Positions 12,734-23,972 of a DNA stretch of 64,000 bases are shown in pieces. This DNA comes from Nectonema munidae. Lineage: Eukaryota > Nematomorpha > Nectonematoida > Nectonematidae. Both the position numbers and the translations under genes were made by a program. The notes below the pieces were generated by a model, which was not told where the DNA came from, made no database searches, and worked only from the letters and a program-made list of their open reading frames with translations. Every line of letters begins with the position of its first letter. Positions within the stretch are counted from its first letter, which is position 1. Where the stretch lies: contig JAUIRK010000855.1 in assembly GCA_030549495.1 (NCBI GenBank), positions 1,281,501 through 1,345,500 of the forward strand, written 5' to 3'.

Positions 12734-13852
12734 GTATATTTCGTTGATATATATTACTAAAGATTCTAGAAACTAACTCATTAATTATAAAAAAAATGAG
12801 AACAAATTAAAAAATAATAACCTCTTTTTCAATGTAATTTTGTCATTTAAACCAATGGTCACTATTCTCCTTTCTATGGCTACATATGCTACACTCTAAC
12901 CAAATGAAGGTTTTATACCATGACACAAAATGATTTATTTTGTTAATCTTTAGGAAGAACAATTTTTGGTTGAGCCGATTCTGCATTTAGTGTTCGAAGA
13001 TTGAAACTGTCTTTGCCTTCTAAAGACCATATGGAAAGAGTTGTATTATAAGACTCATTGTAATACAGTCGGGTCGCTGTCTGATGCAATATTGATTGGG
13101 AGCTAAACGATTTTTTTCATCCTCTCATCTCATTTGTCAACAAATTTAGTTCTTATCCAGTGAATTGTTTAGTGGGATTGATTACTCTGTACTTAAATGC
13201 ATTGTTGCTTAAAATTTTAAATTTTTAACAACGAAATGTTACCAAACTAGATTAGTAATACAAAAAAAAAATGATTCTATGAATTGTCACTTCTGAAGTC
13301 GTGAATTTAAATTTCGTTTTTTTTAATATGAAATTGAAGGCTTAAAATTTATGGAAGAAAAATTTGATACACATCTTAAATTTATGAATTAGCTATTCAT
13401 TTTACTAAATTATACGCCCCCCCATAAAATACATGAAAATGAAGTTGTCAATACAGTATTCATATGTATACCATTTTGTTTCGCAAACCGCTAACCGCCA
13501 TATGTAGTTAGATGGGGACAACTCACTGATTGTCTATTTTTTATATTGAAACGTATGCAGCAAAATATTTTGTAGGAATTTGCGTTTTTGCAGGTAACTG
13601 TTCATACGCGCTGGTGCAATTCCTTCAGACCGCGTTGAGGTTGGTTCGCTACACTTAGCGAACTAAAATGTATATTTTACATCAATATTTCATTTTAAAA
13701 AGTTAACGCCATCTATAAATATATTAAAAAAATGATGATTTAATCGAAATAAAATATTTATATCATAAAATACAGTAAAATGAAGTGTCAATTTTCCTAA
13801 AAATTATATGCGAAAAAATGGCGATTTATTTTATAAATTTAATAAGTATATA
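12734..13852. other. AT-rich non-coding stretch
   Basis: No gene seen. A direct repeat of about 28 bp (CATAAAATACATGAAAATGA at 13422 and a close copy near 13766) brackets 13.42-13.79 kb. Confidence 0.45.
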
Positions 13853-13856
13853 TTAA

Positions 13857-13975
13857 CCTGTTATCGACTACAGTCGACTTTACAAAGATAAATCGTCTGC
13901 GTTTATCAATGCTCTTTAATACAAATCTTCTGCTTTGCATTAGATATCGTCTGGTTATTCTGGTCGTTAACGGGT
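13857..13975. mobile_element. piggyBac-type MITE, subfamily 1, inverted
   Basis: TTAA at 13853-13856 and TTTAA at the right. The internal AGATATCGTCTG and CGTCTGCG motifs are the inverse of the 7905 copy. A GTCGAC-type inverted motif lies near the left end (13866-13879). Confidence 0.75.
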
Positions 13976-13980
13976 TTAAG

Positions 13981-15113
13981 ATAAAATTAAAGATGCAGAG
14001 AGCTTTTTGCTCACTATTCGTTTTTAGCGCTATACAAAATTGTCTCACCCTACTAGATAACCTTTTAAACAATGTATTTGGTTTCTGCACATCTTTAGAA
14101 TTTAAAAATGCGTCAATTGACAAAAGTTACCCTGTGAAAAGTTTAAAGCCTTCTGCTTGTAGCTCCCATGAAGAGCAAACGATATTCTGGGTTTCTTTAA
14201 GTTACACATTCCCCCTGGCATTTGCTTTGATTAATTCATAAACGTAAAATTAACACTAAAAATTTTCTATCAATGTTTTCATTTTTTGAAAATAATATAT
14301 AAAAGTTGCTACAGATGTGCACAATCCTGAACCCATCAATCAAAAAGCTTTTAACGTGTCATTGGTTCTTACTTTTATATTTTCTAGATGTGATCTAAAA
14401 GAGAAATTGCAAACAGTTTTACTCTTTCCGTCTTTGAGATACAAAAAAACTTGAAATCACATTTACATCTAACAAATACAATTTCTCTATTTCCATCTTC
14501 CAATGGTTTCTTCAAACTTTATTAAGTCTAAATCAGGTAACCACACTTTTATAATCCTTTTCAGTTGTTTAAAAAAAACAAAAATGTTGATCATTTCCAA
14601 TTAAAGAAAATTTGTTCAAAATATTGCATAAACATATCACTACTCTTAAAACACTTTGTCTCGCGTAATACTTATTTTGCGTTCATTAAATTGACTTGAT
14701 AATATTCGCTCAGGTTTAAACTCTTTACATCGAAGCGTAAGATGATAGCTAGTTCAACTTCAATTAGTTGTTATTGATCCTAAATTTTTAAATTAATCTT
14801 TTCTGTCCAGACGATCTCATAGATTCATCTTTAGAGAAAGAACTCATGTATAAACTCTATACCGTACTTTCCCTAAAATAAATGCTGGACTTGTTATTTG
14901 AATTCAAAAACGTGAAACTACAATATGAATGCATTTTGGAAATTGCCGAAATTTTCTTACAACTTTTTGGAATTGATTTATTCAAAAAATGCCTTGTATT
15001 TTAATTTTTCAATATTTCTCATCTGAAATCAATCAAGGTTAAGAATAGGACAGTTAGTTATACGTCATTAAAGCCTAATTTTGTTTTAGCACGTTTATAG
15101 TCTTATTTTATGA
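13981..15113. other. unassigned AT-rich stretch
   Basis: Opposing open frames at 13909-14241 (+) and 13839-14123 (-) overlap the MITE and have no recognised domain. The rest is AT-rich. I see no convincing exon. Confidence 0.4.
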
Positions 15114-15258
15114 AGGTAAAGGTACTGTAGCGTGTTTTAATCGAAAAGGCACATATGTGCTGCATATATCGAACTATGAGGAAAGGAGGCTTGCTGTTGA
15201 TCGAACCCAAGTTCTTGAATTAACGAAACCCAGTATCTAACCAACTATCTCACGCTCC
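15114..15258 (-). mobile_element. tRNA-derived SINE, family S1
   Basis: A minus-strand copy running from the tail (AAGGTAAAGGTACTGTAGC) to the head (CTATCTCACGCTCC). It is more diverged than the 5024 copy. Confidence 0.7.
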
Positions 15259-15442
15259 AGTTTATGAAGAATAAAACTTTTTCTTATTGGTCAACTTTGC
15301 AATGATCAAATTTTTGTACGTAATCTATGTTAGCAGATAAATTTGTGAAATTAACTTGTGAAGATAATTTTTATTCTTTGTAGATCCAAAAAATCACAAG
15401 ACTTTTGAAATAGATCGCTTACTTCAAAAATATTTGTTTTAA

Positions 15443-15574
15443 CCCATTTACGACCAATGTTCCTATTTTGGAACATAAGTAATTTCATCTTCGTCTGCTT
15501 TTTTCAATGACTTTGAATATAAATCGTCTGAGTTTTTTTTTAGATATCGTCTGCTTTGCTTGGTCTTAAATGTG
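15443..15574. mobile_element. piggyBac-type MITE, subfamily 2, inverted
   Basis: A 132-bp inverted copy of the element at 973-1104 with TTAA at 15439-15442 and 15575-15578. The palindrome is at 15457-15476. The length is identical to the other copy and divergence is low. Confidence 0.85.
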
Positions 15575-15578
15575 TTAA

Positions 15579-16558
15579 AGCAGCGTATCCCTTGTTTGGT
15601 TTTTTTATATATCTATTTTGAATGTTAAAGAAGACAATTTTACATTGTTTTAATTTTGAAGCTTCTATGAAAAACAACCTCAAATAATCACGCAATTAGT
15701 TTTCAAATTTTTTTCTAAAGAGTTTATTTTATATTCTAGCAAAAAGATTTTGTGTACTTTTAATGCCAGATGAAAAAGAATTAAAAAAAATTATTTGTGA
15801 AGCACACGCTTTTTTATGGCAGATAAAATGTATATATCTGAGGATAATGATTTTGTACGCAGTCAGCGAAAAGAAAACATCCGCCTATGACTCCGTGCTT
15901 ACAAAATCGGATTGAACATTTAAACATTTGAAATTTGATTGAACATTTTTTTTTTTAATTTGAACGATTTGAAAATTTAAAAGATTTAAAGCCATCTCTC
16001 ACTTTTGGGTTCAACTAATGAAGCTCTATATGCTTAGAAAAATGAACATTTTTTTCATAAATTTTATTCGGTACGGATTCTGTTTTCAACTCCAACTCCC
16101 AATCCTTTTAAAATCCCCGATTTCGCAAACCAAAAAATCCGAAAGTCTACTTCGATTTCACTGCTGCGTACAAATTTGTTAATTTAATTGATACTTACTT
16201 GATTCCATTTAAAATTTGTTCAACATCAATATAAAATAACTAAATGAACGTATCCCTTATTCTAAAAAACAGCTAAAACACTTTACGATCATATTTTGAA
16301 GGAATTGCATTTATATCAAGATAAAAAAATTCTCTTTACTTTGCTTTTGAACCAACTTTCTTTGTTGCTAACAAATTCCACGCTATTTTAAGAAACATAA
16401 TAATTATTAATTCCTTTTTTGAGGTAAAAAAACTTCCAATTCTCGAGACAGACTTTAGTTTCAGCTTACTTGTTTGCTTGATTTGGGAGTTGGATATATG
16501 CTAGACTTCTCATCACACATTTCATCTTTTAAATCTAATCCCTTCCTCATTCCTTTAG
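15579..16558. other. AT-rich, probably intronic
   Basis: No repeat or exon recognised. It ends with a good pyrimidine tract (CCCTTCCTCATTCCTTTAG) that serves as the 3' splice site for the first visible MAP7-like exon. Confidence 0.5.
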
Positions 16559-16773
16559 AGCGGGAAGAGCGAATAAGAGCTTTCAAAGAAGAAGTGGAAA
16601 AGAAACGACTCCAAAAGAAGGAAGAATTACTCCGCAGTCAAAAAGCCATGGAGGATTTGATTGCGTCAAAGAAGGCGGAGATAGCGAAGCAAAGGAAGTT
16701 GCAGTCGCAACGCGAGCGCGAGAGACAGGCTGCTGTTGGTGCCCGGCGTCTTGCAAAGGAATCCTCGGATAAG
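16559..16773 (+). CDS. MAP7: MAP7-like exon a (N-terminal MT-binding region)
   Basis: Codes 72 residues of nearly pure Lys/Arg/Glu helix beginning REERIRAFKEEVEKKRLQKK and ending RRLAKESSDK. This corresponds to the N-terminal microtubule-binding region of MAP7 proteins, where an EREER motif is followed by alternating ERRK blocks. The 3' splice site is CTTTAG at 16553-16558 and the donor is AAG|GTTTGC at 16774. It begins in phase 1 (one base from an unseen upstream exon, which would restore a Glu) and ends in phase 0. An alternative acceptor two bases downstream is possible. The continuing frame past the donor is spurious. Confidence 0.85.
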
Positions 16774-16881
16774 GTTTGCATCTTAGCAATTCTAGCGTTT
16801 TCATTAATCTCCTCTGAAGCCAATATTTCTGCTCACATATCCGCCCACATGTTACTTTATTTTAGCGTTCTTTCCGTATGC

Positions 16882-17169
16882 CAGTGATTCTGAACCGGGA
16901 GGAATTTTGTCTTGGGGGAATTTAACATAACCTAGGGGGAAGGAAAAATATGAAACTACAAATCGACAGACTCTAACTGAGGAGATCCGAAGAGAGAAAA
17001 CTATCAAAATTTTTATTGATTTTTTGTAAAGGTATATTATATTAGGATTATTTTGAATGTAAATCTTGATACAATTTTTTCAAATGCAAATAATTTTGGA
17101 AAAAGGGAAGCGAAGGGTTTGACAAATGATAAAAGAGGTTCTTGAGAGTAAAAAGTTTGAGAACCACTC
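16882..17169. mobile_element. hAT-type miniature element
   Basis: The left end CAGTGATTCTGAACCGGGAG and right end AAGTTTGAGAACCACTC are imperfect inverted repeats. The flanking octamers ccgtatgc (16874-16881) and tcttatgc (17170-17177) match at most positions. It lies in the first intron. Confidence 0.55.
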
Positions 17170-17373
17170 TCTTATGCAGCTTTTTTGCAAAAAAGTTTTT
17201 CTCAAAATTTTCCACAACAATGCAACCTTGGTTTACAAACGTAGTTCGTTCGGTAAAGTCATTCGTTACTCGTAGTGTTCGTGAGCAGAAACAGTTTTTC
17301 CTATTTTAGTGTAACTTATCAGCAGTAAATATAATATGAACATTTTTAATTTGCTTTGTGTAAAATACATTAA

Positions 17374-17492
17374 CCCGTTAACGACCAGAATAATCAGACG
17401 ATATCTAATGTTAAGCAGAAGATTTTTATTAAAAAGCATTGATAAACGCAGACGATTTTATTTTTGTAAAGTCGGCTCTGGACGTTAACCCG
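17374..17492. mobile_element. piggyBac-type MITE, subfamily 1, eroded end
   Basis: TTAA at 17370-17373 and 17493-17496, with the same internal order as the 7905 copy. The right palindrome is degraded to GTCGGCTCTGGACG and the last bases read CCCG instead of CGGG. Confidence 0.75.
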
Positions 17493-17661
17493 TTAATATA
17501 AATATCAGGGTATTAACTATGACGTATACTAAACGTGAGGCCGTCCATTCTCCACTTCGGCTGGGAATGTATTTTCCAATGATTTTTAATGTGAGAAAGA
17601 AATGTGAAATATATTTTTTAGTTAATCAGATAAAATAGTTACTTGTTGCTACTTTCTAAGA

Positions 17662-17973
17662 TTAAGTTATGTAAAAGACTGTCTTAACATAAAAAAACCT
17701 AATCCCTCTGCTCTTGGTCTTATCTTTTTCCAATTTCGATCTGACGCTCCTAATCAGAAATTTCTGGTTAACACACTGCATACTTAGTAACGCGATAAAA
17801 GAGATCAAAAAAGGAACAGGCATTATAAAGGTCCACTTTTCGGGTGCGTGATCCGTGGAATAGTGGGCTGAGTCAAAATTTTTCGTAGGTCGAAGTGTTC
17901 GTAAAGCTGGATTCCACGGTATATCATCTCGTTTATTTACTTTTACTCTATAGCGCTGATTTTGACTATTCAA
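17662..17973 (-). CDS. possible small membrane-protein exon, unidentified
   Basis: A minus-strand open stretch of about 100 codons, GC-richer than its flanks. It is hydrophilic at the start (VNKRDDIPWNPALRTLRP), then has one likely membrane segment (FIMPVPFLISFIALLSM), then a basic tail (RSVRSKLEKDK). There is no in-frame ATG at its 5' end, but a splice acceptor (TTGAATAG) precedes the open stretch near 17965. It may therefore be the last exon of an antisense gene inside the MAP7 intron. The family is unknown, and a decayed gene or transposon piece is possible. Confidence 0.3.
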   Translation of the reverse strand: MNSQNQRYRVKVNKRDDIPWNPALRTLRPTKNFDSAHYSTDHAPEKWTFIMPVPFLISFIALLSMQCVNQKFLIRSVRSKLEKDKTKSRGIRFFYVKTVFYIT

Positions 17974-18121
17974 ATTTATTCCTCAATTTGCATAATACTT
18001 GATTGACAAGTTGTCGACCAATCTCTAAATGGGCCTAATGTCGGCAATTTTAGAAAGCTCTTGTCAGGGTTAGTTTAGAATTAGCATTCGTGTTAGGGTT
18101 GAGGTTAGGTTTAGTGTTAGC

Positions 18122-18308
18122 CAGTGGCGTAGCCAGAGGGGGGGCAAGGGGGCAGTGCCCCCCCCCCCAATCAGTGCGCCCCCCCCCCCCAAATAATTTT
18201 ATTTCCAATATGCTTGCCCCCCTAAATTCCTTGCAATCCCCCCCCCCCCCCCCCCTAAATTCCTTGCATGCCCCCCCCCCCAACTTCCATTTTTTGGCTA
18301 CGCCACTG
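18122..18308. mobile_element. hAT miniature element with C tracts
   Basis: Perfect 14-bp inverted ends CAGTGGCGTAGCCA / TGGCTACGCCACTG and a perfect 8-bp duplication gtgttagc (18114-18121, 18309-18316). The 187-bp interior holds several C runs of 10-18 bases and a G run. It is non-autonomous. Confidence 0.9.
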
Positions 18309-18316
18309 GTGTTAGC

Positions 18317-19604
18317 TATTTACATATACGTTTTTTCTATTTATTTGTATTAACACTAGAATGACCGTTATATTTTTACCTTCGTTGGCCATAATCAACA
18401 CCATGAAATATTTTAATTGGTAAATGGAATATTAAAATTTCTAAAATTTATAACAAATGACTGAGAATTTCATTTTTTTTTACAGATAACAAGCACTCTA
18501 GAGTTATTTACTCAATACCTGACAAATTATAACACTTGTATTGTTGCAATCTTTATTTAACCGTGATTTTGCTTACGGTCCACTTGTCACTTTAAACTTT
18601 AAGCATGAATTAATTATGTTTAAAAATAAATTTTGTTTTAGCTTCTTGTTTTTTCCATGAAAGAAAGATTAAAAGCTCCAATATACAAAGTTTCATAGTT
18701 TTCCATCTGGCAGCTTGAATAAAATTGCGCATAAAAAGTTTCATGCTTTTTCAAAAAAATCTACAAAAATTTGTAACTTAAAGCTTTTCAAAATACTTTT
18801 TTTAGATCCCAATTTTTTTCCTCTATTTACTAAATTACTTTGTTTTTTCAAATCTAAACTGAAAAGTAAGGAAGTAATAACCATCGTTTCAAGAAAAAAA
18901 ATTTTAGTTTGGGATCCATTTGTGGACCAAAGGCACTTAAAGCTATCATAACAAATCAATATTCTATACACAACGACAGTATCATGCTTGCGGTAATTAC
19001 AATTTTGATAAGCTCCTCATTTGCATTAGATACCAAGAGATGCATTTATAATTACGATATGTTTAATCATATATCAATTTTTTTAAAAATTAAAAATTAA
19101 AGCTTTAAATTCAATTAACTTTAATCATGCCAATGTTTCCATGTGGAAACACATTTTAGTTGAATGATACAAGAGGCATTTATTGTAGTTTTTCATAATT
19201 TGAAAAACTTGTCTAAAAGTTCATATTGTATATACTTCAAAAAAAACTTTTTTATGTTACCCCTCATAAATGAGGGGTGATTTTTGCTCTTTTTTTACTT
19301 TTTTGTTGCTATTACATTATTTTCAATTTCTTTAAAGAAATAAAATATTTATTAAAATACAAATCTTCAATAAACATACGGAATGTTAAAAATAAAACTT
19401 ATTTTCAAAAATTATTACAAAAAAAAATATTTTAAAATAGATGTTCCTTCATATTTTGACCGGAGTTTTAGAAAGAAAAAAAATTTCAAGCATTTTTTAT
19501 AGCTAAAAAATAAAATAATAGTTTTTCAAAATAAAACTCATCATTATTTTGTGATGTAAAGAAAGTGGTGCTGAAAGCCCACAAACAGTTATAAGGAAAT
19601 ATAG
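18317..19604. other. intronic AT-rich stretch
   Basis: Contains a TTAA-adjacent motif CACTAGAATGACC at 18356 and a palindromic AATGTTTCCATGTGGAAACA at 19127. Both recall piggyBac-type ends, but no closed element could be drawn. The open frames here are low-complexity. Confidence 0.4.
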
Positions 19605-19790
19605 TAAGTAAAAAACTTTATTGAGGAAACACAATACTTAATCAGGATGTGATATTTTGCTTCTTCACGGCTTTTAGCGAATGGAGGCAGTACATTATAA
19701 TAGTAAATATGTAGGTGGCAAATCATCAAGTTATATGACATCCTTCTGATTAAGTATTTGTGTTTTCATCAATAAAGTTTTTTACTTAAA
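19605..19790. repeat. foldback element, about 48-bp arms
   Basis: AAGTAAAAAACTTTATTGAG at 19605 continues to ATCAGGATG, and its near-perfect inverse runs from about 19738 to 19790. The arms pair over about 48 bp with few mismatches around a loop of about 85 bp. It is probably a miniature element, superfamily unassigned. Confidence 0.7.
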
Positions 19791-20900
19791 CTTACTTACT
19801 CTACTTCGTTCATGCATCCAACTATTATATAAAATATAAATGATACAAAACATCTCTTTGCTTTCATCAAGAAAAGCTTACTTGTTATTCGTGACGTTTT
19901 CCACCGCTCCCATAGAATTTCGAAATAGCCCCTTTGCAGAGCTACAGCTCATTTTCGGAGCCAACGCCAAAAGTAAATTAAACAAATAGAAAAAAGATGT
20001 TTACGATTTTTAAATCAAAATTTTGACTAAAACTTTTATACTGAAATCGTGTTGAATGATTTGAATCGGTATAATCCCTTCCAAAATCGGAATAGTTGAC
20101 ATGCATGCGAGCTACGCAGGGTATCTAATAAAATTCATTAGTGAAAAAAATGTATTTTTGCTGTGTGTCCTTTGCTTAGTTGAAAGCGAAACTTGGCTTA
20201 AAATTTATAAAGTTTTTAAGGACTTAGAATCGGAATTGGTACTTTTGTTTGGAGCAACCCAACTTTGATAAACGGAGAGGTGTTCCTGACCCCTGAAAAA
20301 ATACATTAGAAAACCGTGTGAACAAAAAGTGTCATACCCCTCTTTGGAAAAATCCATCTCGCTTCTTGGAAGTAATAAAAATCTTTGCGCCCACGAAAAA
20401 TCAAGTCACACATGTGCATCAAGTTAATTCCTTCTTACTTAATTCTCTACCAAATATGAAAAACCCACACACTATTCAATGACAGCCTTTGTACTTCACA
20501 GAGAAGCTGATGATGTTGTATGAGTGGTGTTGCGCTATAATATGGTATTCTGTAACGAACGATGGAAAAGAATAGCAGCTCTTTTATCCTTTTTCAAAGG
20601 CGCAGGAGTATACTGCTAGTGAAGATTCGCACTTGGTGAAGGTTGCTTAATGATGAATGTTCTCTCTCTCTCTCTCTATTAACTTTTAATTCTTCGAAGC
20701 TTTATTTTTCGCTAATGTGATTATAAAGGAATTCAATTTATTGAAATCGAAATCACAAACTCTTTCTTTCTGATTCGGGCTGCTTCTGTTGAAATCATGT
20801 GTGATATTTTTTTGCGTTTTAACCGCCATCCATGTAAGTATATCATCATCGCTCTTTTTTTAAAAGAATCTTTCGATGAACATTTTTTATATAGAAGAGA
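19791..20900. other. intronic, nothing recognised
   Basis: AT-rich with a short (CT)n run near 20662. The frame at 20733-20945 (-) runs into the SINE and is not convincing. Confidence 0.45.
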
Positions 20901-20901
20901 G

Positions 20902-21055
20902 GGTGCGTGAGTAGGGTTGGTTAGATGCTGGCTTCGATAACTCAAGGTCTTGGGTTCGATTCCGCATCAAGCCTGCTTTCCTCATAGTTCGATACAAGCG
21001 GCGCAATTGTGTCTTCTCGATGAAAACACCCCGGGGTACTTTTACCTTTACCTTT
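20902..21055 (+). mobile_element. tRNA-derived SINE, family S1
   Basis: A complete plus-strand copy. The head is GGGTGCGTGAGTAGGGTTGG, the B box GGGTTCGATTCC is intact, and the tail ends TTTACCTTTACCTTT. It is the best copy for defining the family. Confidence 0.8.
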
Positions 21056-21177
21056 ATAAAACCTTGAATGTCATGAACCCCGAATATCTCAATATCTTTA
21101 ATTGTTTGTTAAGTATGTCTTGAAAAAACAGTCTTACCTTTTTTTAAATAATACCAGCAAAATTTTTGCTACTACAC

Positions 21178-21352
21178 CAGTGGCGAAGCCAGAAATTGAC
21201 CATATGGGGGCCAGCTTTAAAAATACTAGTAAAATACTACCGTACAAGTCTTGATGCTATGAAAGAGCAAAATCAGTAAAGGGAATTTCTTAAGCCATTC
21301 TTCATGGGGGAGGGGGGGCTAGGCCTAGGTGCCCCCTGTGGATCCGCAAGTG
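21178..21352. mobile_element. hAT miniature element, diverged
   Basis: The left end CAGTGGCGAAGCCAG matches the 18122 family. The right end GGATCCGCAAGTG matches the right end of the 35361 element. A G-rich tract lies at 21306-21318. No clear target duplication remains. Confidence 0.45.
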
Positions 21353-22330
21353 CCCTAAAGATTTAATACCTTCTATGAAGTTAGTTGAAATTTTTATAAA
21401 AAAGAGAATTTTGAATAATAACCTTTAAGTTCAGTCTTTTTTAATTTAAGTTTGTTTTTTTTCAATTATGTTCGTCTTTTTTTACTCAATTTTTTTTATG
21501 TTTCTAGCTTAATTCCTTAAAACTTTTTTGAATTCCATTTATAAGATAAACTTAAATTTTACAAAAAAACATTTTGAGTAATATTTTTTTAAAACGTAAA
21601 CTGTGAGGCTGGCAAAAAAATTTCAAGTATTTTTTTATTATGATTTATTTTATAAAAATTACTTAAAACTAAAAACAACTTCTAAAGTTTGATGAATTAT
21701 CTATAAATTATTATTAGTAAAAATTATTTTAAATTTAGACTTTTTAAATTATAGCAAATTAATTTAAATTCAAAAAATGACATTTTTTTAATGCAAAATT
21801 TTTTTTTATATAAAAAAAAGATGAATTTTAGTTTTAATTTCAATTTTTTTATTAAATTTTTTTTTTAACTATTTAAACTTCAATAAATATTTAATAAAAA
21901 TCATATAATTTTTGTTTTAATTTAAAATTTTAATTTCTTTGTTTCATAAAATAGTTTTTAAAAAAGCAGTACTCAGATTGATAAAAAAAATAAAATAAAA
22001 ATAAATAAAACTTCCGAATACATAAAAATGTAAACGTAAGCATAAAAATTTGAACAAAAGTAAACGAACTTAAATTAAAAATGCTATAATACTGCATGGA
22101 ACGGATTTTCACACGTTTTCCCAAATTCATAATTTTCAATAAGTAAGAGTTGCTGCTGCTCTGAAATTCCTATCGAACATATTTTACAGACGATGCGTGA
22201 GAGCTATATAATAATAATCCATTGCTTCAATGTGCACACAATAAGTAAGCAATGTTTATCACAGTGTCTCGTAGTATTTTTGAGCAAACACATGTTGATG
22301 ATCCACTAGATTTTCTCATCTTTTGTCACA
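21353..22330. other. intronic, extremely A/T-rich
   Basis: Long A and T runs from 21.4 to 22.1 kb. No gene or element end recognised. Confidence 0.5.
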
Positions 22331-22467
22331 GTGTTTCTCTTTCTCTCTCCTCTGTTTTTCCCTTCCGCTTTCTCTGCTAAAACTCAATCATTCACTCAAG
22401 CTCTCTTCTTTCGTTCAAGCCCTCTTCTCTTGTTAAGCTCTCCTATCTCATTCAGCTCTCTTCTCTC

Positions 22468-22683
22468 CAGTGACGTAGCTAGGCTGGGGCATGAGGGGCC
22501 GTGCCCACACTCCTATGTACCGCATGGTGCCCCATGCAACTTATGCGATATCAGTCATATATCATATGACTGATTTCTTGATATCAGATCAAGAAAGTAT
22601 ACAAAATGTTGCTCACGTTTTTTGTTTTTAAATTGCCCCCCCCCCCCCCCCCCCCCATTAACTTTTTTCTGATTACACCACTG
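22468..22683. mobile_element. hAT miniature element with long C run
   Basis: Ends CAGTGACGTAGCTAGG and GATTACACCACTG. Flanking octamers are cttctctc (22460-22467) and cttctatc (22684-22691), one mismatch. A pure C run of about 22 bases starts at about 22636. Confidence 0.75.
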
Positions 22684-23186
22684 CTTCTATCTAATTTGCA
22701 TTTAGAGTTAAATTAAAATAGTTTCCAATTGTTACAATTTTTATATCAATGAATATTGTTAGACTCGCGCTAAGAATTTTTTTCAACAAAAGTTACTTAA
22801 TCTTTATCACTACGTTTGCTACATTTTGTAACATTTGAAATTTTCAAGTCAAATTTTTTTAAAGAGTTATTTGGGTATGAATATTTTGATTATCTATTCA
22901 CTTTAAAAGCAAGAATACTCTATTTGCTTAATATTTGAGCAGAGATATTTTTATAATGTTCGATTGTTAAATTTTATAAATAACACTGTACATAATCAAA
23001 TCACTTTTTTTAAGAAAATTTGTTGATTATTATTATAATAAAAATATAATATCGAAACAAAATGTTTCAGTTGTTAAAAATGTACTTGATCTATTTATGA
23101 CAGCTGTCAGAATTTTATTTGTAGACAGAAATATTCAAAAAAAACGCAATGATTTTCTTTTCTCGTATACTTTATTTATGTTAGTT

Positions 23187-23590
23187 TGGTCCTCGGACAT
23201 TTCGCCCCATTATTTTCATAAGACAGTTCGTCCCATGGACAATTCGCCCCATTATTTTCATAAGACAGTTCGTCCCATGGACAATTCGCCCCATTATTTT
23301 CATAAGACAGTTCGTCCCATGGACAATTCGCCCCATTATTTTTATAAGACATTTTGTTTCAAGGACGATTCGCCCAGTTATTTTCATAAGACATTTTGTC
23401 TCATGGACAATTCTAAAAAATTAAGAGATAAATTGATTAATTTGAAATAATTTAATAGAGATAAAATAAACAAGAATATAAAATTTTTTAATAATTTTAC
23501 ACATAATAAGCAAAGATGGATGAAACTAATAGCTTATAAGACAATTTGTCAGGGGGTAAATTGTCTATTGGGCGAAATGTCTGTCGACCG
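23187..23590. repeat. 42-bp tandem repeats inside a foldback
   Basis: About five units of 42 bp (core GACAATTCGCCCCATTATTT) at 23200-23410. They are flanked by inverted motifs GGTCCTCGGACATTTCGCCC (left) and GGGCGAAATGTCTGTCGACC (right). As 42 is a multiple of three, a repeating SPHYFHKTVRPMDN frame appears. It is not a gene. Confidence 0.85.
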
Positions 23591-23825
23591 TTATTTAAAT
23601 AATTTTTTAATTATAAGGGCTAGCTACTTAAAGGTTGGCTTTTGCTGCTTATAAAAACTTGACAATATCAAATAAACTCTAATTATTTATGCCTCCTATT
23701 ATTTTGAAATTATTCTGAGAACAGATGTTTCAATTTTAAAATAGTGAAAATTGCTTTATTAGTTTATTTTGTTTCCTTTCTCTCTTATGTTAATTATGAA
23801 GCAAATTTTTCAATTTTGAGTAAAA

Positions 23826-23972
23826 GGTAAGGTGCAGCGGATGTATTTTCATTGACCAGGCACTGATGTACCGCTTATGTCAAACTATGAACAAATTCGT
23901 ATCGATGAGGAATCGAATCCATAGGCTTCCGTGCTATGTCCATCATCTCAACCAACCTGCCATGCCACCCAT
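23826..23972 (-). mobile_element. tRNA-derived SINE, family S2
   Basis: On the minus strand there is a tRNA-like head (GGCATGGCAGGTTGGTTGAG), then a B box (GGATTCGATTCC), then a tail ending CAGTGCCTGGTCAATGAAAA. It is present at the same place in copies A, B and C, so it inserted before they spread. Confidence 0.7.

Noticed and set aside
18061-18121. TTAGGG-like words suggesting an internal telomere repeat
   Set aside because: Only a few degenerate TTAGGG/TTAGGTT words, not a regular array.
23097-23450. Frame with repeating SPHYFHKTVRPMDN
   Set aside because: Product of the 42-bp tandem repeat inside a non-coding mobile unit; the copy B version is interrupted.
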